From Pomacea canaliculata (lineage: Eukaryota > Mollusca > Gastropoda > Architaenioglossa > Ampullariidae), in NCBI RefSeq assembly GCF_003073045.1, contig NC_037596.1, positions 15,007,012-15,071,011 on the forward strand: a DNA stretch of 64,000 nucleotides, given 5' to 3'. Under the pieces are notes generated by a model. The model searched no databases. It saw only the letters and a program-made list of their open reading frames with translations, and was not told the origin of the DNA. A program made the position numbers and the translations under genes. Positions 60,701 to 64,000 of the stretch are shown piece after piece. The number at the start of each line of letters is the position of its first letter. Position 1 is the first letter of the stretch.

Positions 60701-63600
60701 ACTTTTCGGTTTAACTGCCTGATATGGCCTTATCTGTTAGCTAGCGCGTTAGCAGCGTTCCGTTCATCCTGCCCCTGGTTAGGATTTCCATTCTCCCCAA
60801 AGCCCACCTTTCCACAAAAAATATTTTATAACAAAAAAAAAAGGAGCAATCAAGAGTAATTTTTTCTTTGCTGTTACAGGTTAATAATCTTTTTGATGGA
60901 AACCATGGAAGGAGTGCAGTATATCCACAACAACAATATTGTGCACAGGGACTTGACAGCCGCAAACGTCTTCATCAGCGCAAGCAGACAGGTCAAGCTG
61001 AGTGGACTTATCCATGCTCGTGAAGTAACAGGAGACACGATCACAGGTCAGTTTACTGTTGCGGCTTGCAAATCTTGGCATGACGTATCCCCTTATAACA
61101 CTTAACTGCACAATGTATAGACAAACATGAGAAAAAAACTTATGATATATGAAATCATGTTTGTTATCGTAACTTTTCAGAGTTTATATATATATAGCCC
61201 TGCCAAAAGCGATATACATGTAGTGGAAATTTTTGCAGTCACCTTAAGAAGCTATCTGGCTTAAGACCTAACATGTTTAGATTCTGATTTTTGTATGAGA
61301 CAAAGAAAAATTTTTAAAAATCATTTCACCTTGATTAACATATTTTCTGGTAAATTTACCCGTCTTTGTAATCTTGCTTTAAAAGTAGCAAATTAGAGAA
61401 AATGAAATGAACGTTAGAGACACGGAGATTATGAGTAAATCGTTTATGTGATGACACATATGCTATGTTTAGACAGATTTGAAGGGTCTCTTTAAATTGA
61501 AGGGTCTCCTTTTTTAAATTACTAAAAAAGCTCTTTCCTTAAATAATTATTTAAGAAGAGTTTGTTTAGCTCACAATCTCATAAATGACGGGGGGGGGGG
61601 GATTTGGTGTTTTACGCCGTGTCAGCAACTGAGGCTATATTACGGCAGGCAGCCAGCCCTGTAAACAGATGCCAAGTGCAGAGAAAGAACAGCGTGCCCG
61701 AGACGAGAAATGAACTCTAGGCAGCCAACCTTCACTGTATTGATGACAGGCGCTAACCGTTGCGCCACCGGACCGCTCTCATAAATGACGGCAACCCAAT
61801 CACAATTTCTACCTGTATAGGGAGGTTATAAGACTGTAGAGGACTAGCTTCAATTGAGATAACACACAAACTGACATAATTTACTCTGCTGTCGCCACTG
61901 GCACTTCTGAAATAATTGAAAGGGCAGCTTACGTATGTCAAGAAGATGAGTTAAAGGAGTATATATATGTATAGTTTTTATTTTCCTCCTGTATACAGTT
62001 TCTGAAAAAGTTTTCATTAACATGTCTTAATTTTTTTCAGATTACAAATGCTCATTCATACCAACAAGATGGAGTGCCCCTGAGTCCCTGAAAAGAGGCG
62101 TGTTCTCTAAAATGTCTGACATGTGGATGATCGGCCATCTACTCTATGAAGTGCTGACGCACGGCCGACTGCCTTATTCTGAGATGAAGCAAAGTGACAC
62201 AGAACTGATGCCAATGGTGAGCTACACTTCAAACTTTGTGAAACAGCAAAGTAAAGTAAAAATTGACTTTTTAGGCACACTATCATGTGTTTAAAGTAGC
62301 TGAACATTTCTAGTAAGAAAAAAAAAAAGGAAATAGAAGTCGATAAGTTGGCTACACCGGAAATAAACTGTGAAATCCTTGATCTTCATCAACACCAAAC
62401 AAATTCAACAAAGGTATGTTTGTCTATGAAGTACTAACAGACATATTGCTACCTAAACTTTCTGTATTATTTTCAACCATTACTATAAGAAAATCCCATA
62501 AACTTAAAACTTCCATTCCGCTAATTGAGCTATTCAAGTCGAGTTTAAAGTACTCAAGTACTGTTATATGGAACAGCATTCCATCAGAACTTCATCAAGT
62601 TAAATTCAGTCTCTGTCAATTCCAAACAAGTCTCCTAAATATTTATACCACAATTGTTGATTGCTTTTGGGGCCTCCCATACAAAGTAGTCCTCCTTTAC
62701 TCAGAAGAAATATTTGTATTTGTATATTTTTGTAATTCCCCAATTTCGTACATATTCTCTGATTTTCTTCTAGTTTTATTATGCCTTTTTTCTCGTAATG
62801 TTGAGAATTTAGCTTTGTTTTTATTTGGCGTTAGAGGGCTAGACGTAAAAAGCATAGGTTTAGGTTTTTCTATGACCCTCGTTAATAAAGCTTTGTTAGT
62901 TGTCATTTGTTACAAAAAAAAAAAAAGAAAAAACAAAGTAAACGTTCGTATTGATCACCACACTCCGGTGCCGTTGTTTTAAAGGTCATGCCTTACTACT
63001 ACTAATGCCTTATCAACCGAGTCCGTTTCTTTAGTTTATTTTTTCCCCTCCTGTGTTACTTTTAGTCCCACTGTTTGGAATTATCTTTTCATCCCTCTTA
63101 AACAAATCCGTCTCTTTATAAAAGTATCTTGCATAATCAAGAACACTGTTACAATTACTGTAAAGATAATTACTATAAATGCATTTAGTTCATGTTTTCA
63201 ACTGGGGTCTCTTGTTTCTTGAGACTTATGTTTCTTTTACGGACTACTGATTTCGTTTTTCCTATGCAGCATATAAAGTTTGCATCTTTGAAGTGAGTTT
63301 TGCAATCAGCATCAAGTGCATAGACTGTCTGTTAAAGACAAAAAAAAAAAAACACAAAAAAAAACCCCAACCAAACCAAAACAAAAAAAAAATACAAAAA
63401 AACAAAACAAGATAATAACTGAAATATTCATTTTCGGAATGCTCAGGTGGTAGACGGCAGGAGAAGACTTTGTGAAGAAGCGTGTATTCCCGGTCCTGTC
63501 CGCGATCTCATTGTCCAACTGACGACCATACAGACCTCGTCACGTCTAGCAGAAGTCAAGGTTGTCAGCGATGTACTGCACACTCTTCCTATGCAGGATG
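51763..63600 (+). CDS. Gene D: pseudokinase gene paralogous to the first half of gene A (partial)
   Basis: Exons: about 51763-51907, 52227-52888, 53084-53237, 56738-56930, 57426-57830, 60880-61046, 62041-62216, 63447-63600. The coding exons match gene A exons 2-9 one for one, with identical phases (1, 0, 1, 2, 2, 1, 0, 1). The last donor (GTGAGT at 63601) shows the gene continues beyond the window, where a second pseudokinase and perhaps the effector half would be expected. The 5' end is uncertain: I found no counterpart of A's TIR-like exon in the 5 kb upstream, and the first recognised exon may begin at any of several AG sites between 51762 and 51776. Introns are longer than in A because of inserted repeats. 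Confidence 0.8.
52227..56930 (+). other. Gene D helical-region exons
   Basis: Exons 52227-52888, 53084-53237 and 56738-56930 encode the same leucine-rich helical region as gene A exons 3-5 (VLFFILHEAIP, LHSIQLLLLS, TYLLALVTYIMTCH, HHNEHIRKQSTKLYN). The intron from 53238 to 56737 is about 3.5 kb and contains the palindromic MITE-like element. Confidence 0.82.
53792..54252. mobile_element. Palindromic MITE-like (foldback) element
   Basis: A 461-bp imperfect inverted repeat occupies almost the whole interval. The left end CAGATGTCAGTAGAT pairs with the right end ATCTACTGATATCTG. Inner arms pair GTGCACCATTCACAA with TTGTGAATGGTGCAC, CAACACCAATCAGAG with CTCTGATTGGTGTTG, and GCATTTCTC with GAGAAATGC. 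No transposase frame is present. It is probably a non-autonomous DNA transposon in the gene D intron. No clear target duplication was identified, so the family is not assigned. Confidence 0.85.
57831..60879 (+). other. Large intron of gene D
   Basis: About 3 kb between two kinase-domain exons; the same intron in gene A is 287 bp. It contains the dispersed repeat at 58085-58235. The stretch at about 59900-60800 is less AT-rich than its surroundings, but no element or gene was recognised. Confidence 0.5.
58085..58235 (+). repeat. Unclassified dispersed repeat, copy 2
   Basis: Second copy of the repeat seen at 23330-23475, lying in the large gene D intron between exons 57426-57830 and 60880-61046. 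It includes GAGCTAAGAAGCTGACAGCT and GTCATGGTCAAAAT. Confidence 0.5.
61577..61791 (-). mobile_element. tRNA-derived SINE with 15-bp target duplication
   Basis: A 185-bp body (61592-61776) is bounded by identical TCTCATAAATGACGG copies at 61577-61591 and 61777-61791. On the minus strand the head reads GGTGGCGCAACGGTTAGCGC, a good RNA polymerase III A box (TGGCGCAACGG), followed by a near B box (GTTCATTTC). The 3' end, ACACCAAATC plus a C run, resembles molluscan SINE tails. The perfect duplication indicates a young insertion in the gene D intron. Confidence 0.93.
62430..62935 (+). mobile_element. LINE 3' end with AATAAA and A-tail
   Basis: The frame encodes PLIELFKSSLKYSSTVIWNSIPSELHQ, again the WNSIP tail of non-LTR ORF2, but of a different lineage from the fragment at 700-1070. 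A 3' UTR follows, with AATAAA at about 62884 and an A-rich tail at about 62912-62937. It is 5'-truncated and lies in the gene D intron before exon 63447-63600. Confidence 0.72.
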
Positions 63601-64000
63601 GTGAGTGTTTCAAACGCTCTTACAACTGTTATAGGTTATCAGAGGGCATCTTATTCTTATAGAGATTAAATGATCTTTTGCTTATTATACGGTTGGTTGG
63701 TGCTACATTTCCAGTTATCTCAGCACAGCCACAGCAGGGAAGGAGAGAAAGGGAGTTGGAGAAGAAATTGATGTTTTGCTATCAAAGGTACATCACGCAA
63801 AGCAGCCAGCGCTGGAAGCAATGAGATAGGAGAGATAGAAAGAGAAGGGGTAGAAGTGTGATTTTATAAGTGTTTATATATTGTTGATGCAGGCAGTTTT
63901 GCTCCATTCTGAGGACATACATTTTCTGTTAATCAGCAGTCTTTTATCTGAAATTTAAGTCGTGCATCTCAATTAAACTGAGCTAAAATGCCTAGTATAT

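Larger units (their letters stand above)
57426..63600 (+). other. Gene D kinase-like domain with intact HRDLxxxN
   Basis: Exon 57426-57830 holds FGWTVIKHNFGG in the glycine-loop region and LLLLEKLNHPHIVQLQ for helix C to strand 4, with hinge YITEDYLT. Exon 60880-61046 has VHRDLTAANVF, a textbook catalytic loop with aspartate and asparagine, unlike A. LSGL still replaces DFG, and no strand-3 VAIK lysine is visible. Exon 62041-62216 has RWSAPESL and SDMWMIGHLLYEVLTHGRLPY. Losing DFG and the lysine while keeping HRD suggests a pseudokinase at an earlier stage of decay, or one that still binds nucleotide. Confidence 0.85.

Overview
This is intron-rich, AT-rich eukaryotic DNA. GT-AG exons of 50-700 bp, 5'-truncated LINEs and a tRNA-headed SINE point to an animal. 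The protein styles and the SINE 3' end suggest a mollusc, most likely a gastropod (inference; no named gene fixes the species).

The window is dominated by one little-known gene family, present as one long fused gene (A), two short forms (B, C) and a kinase-half gene that leaves the right edge (D). Gene A (2394-18767, +) can be spliced from about 25 exons into a protein of about 2,220 residues: TIR-like domain, helical region, two tandem degenerate kinase domains, a linker with four SH3-ligand motifs, a basic segment plus half-KH module, a PD-(D/E)XK (NERD-like) nuclease domain, and an SF1-helicase-like ATPase. One base is missing in its nuclease exon. Genes B (24554-29690, -) and C (33797-40806, -) encode only the basic/KH-nuclease-ATPase half. 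Each begins with a tiny coding exon (ATG GAT AAT or ATG GAT TAT, then GTAAGT). Their predicted coding lengths close exactly in frame (827 and 930 residues). Gene D (51763-63600+, +) repeats the helical and first pseudokinase exons of A with the same intron phases.

Between C and D lies gene E (44011-46721, +), a 285-residue predicted type I membrane protein with a signal peptide, two Ig-like cysteine units, one membrane span and a short acidic tail.

The rest is intergenic or intronic DNA. It holds LINE fragments (about 700-1070, 23740-24400, 25147-25417 with a 13-bp target duplication, 42736-43110, 49060-49215, 62430-62935), a SINE with a perfect 15-bp target duplication (61577-61791), a 461-bp palindromic MITE-like element (53792-54252), a dispersed repeat pair (23330/58085) and simple repeats.

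Working hypothesis (inference): the family is an innate-immunity-type system. A TIR/pseudokinase sensor-scaffold half and a nucleic-acid-acting KH-nuclease-helicase half exist both fused and separately in one cluster. No virus-derived or LTR element was recognised.
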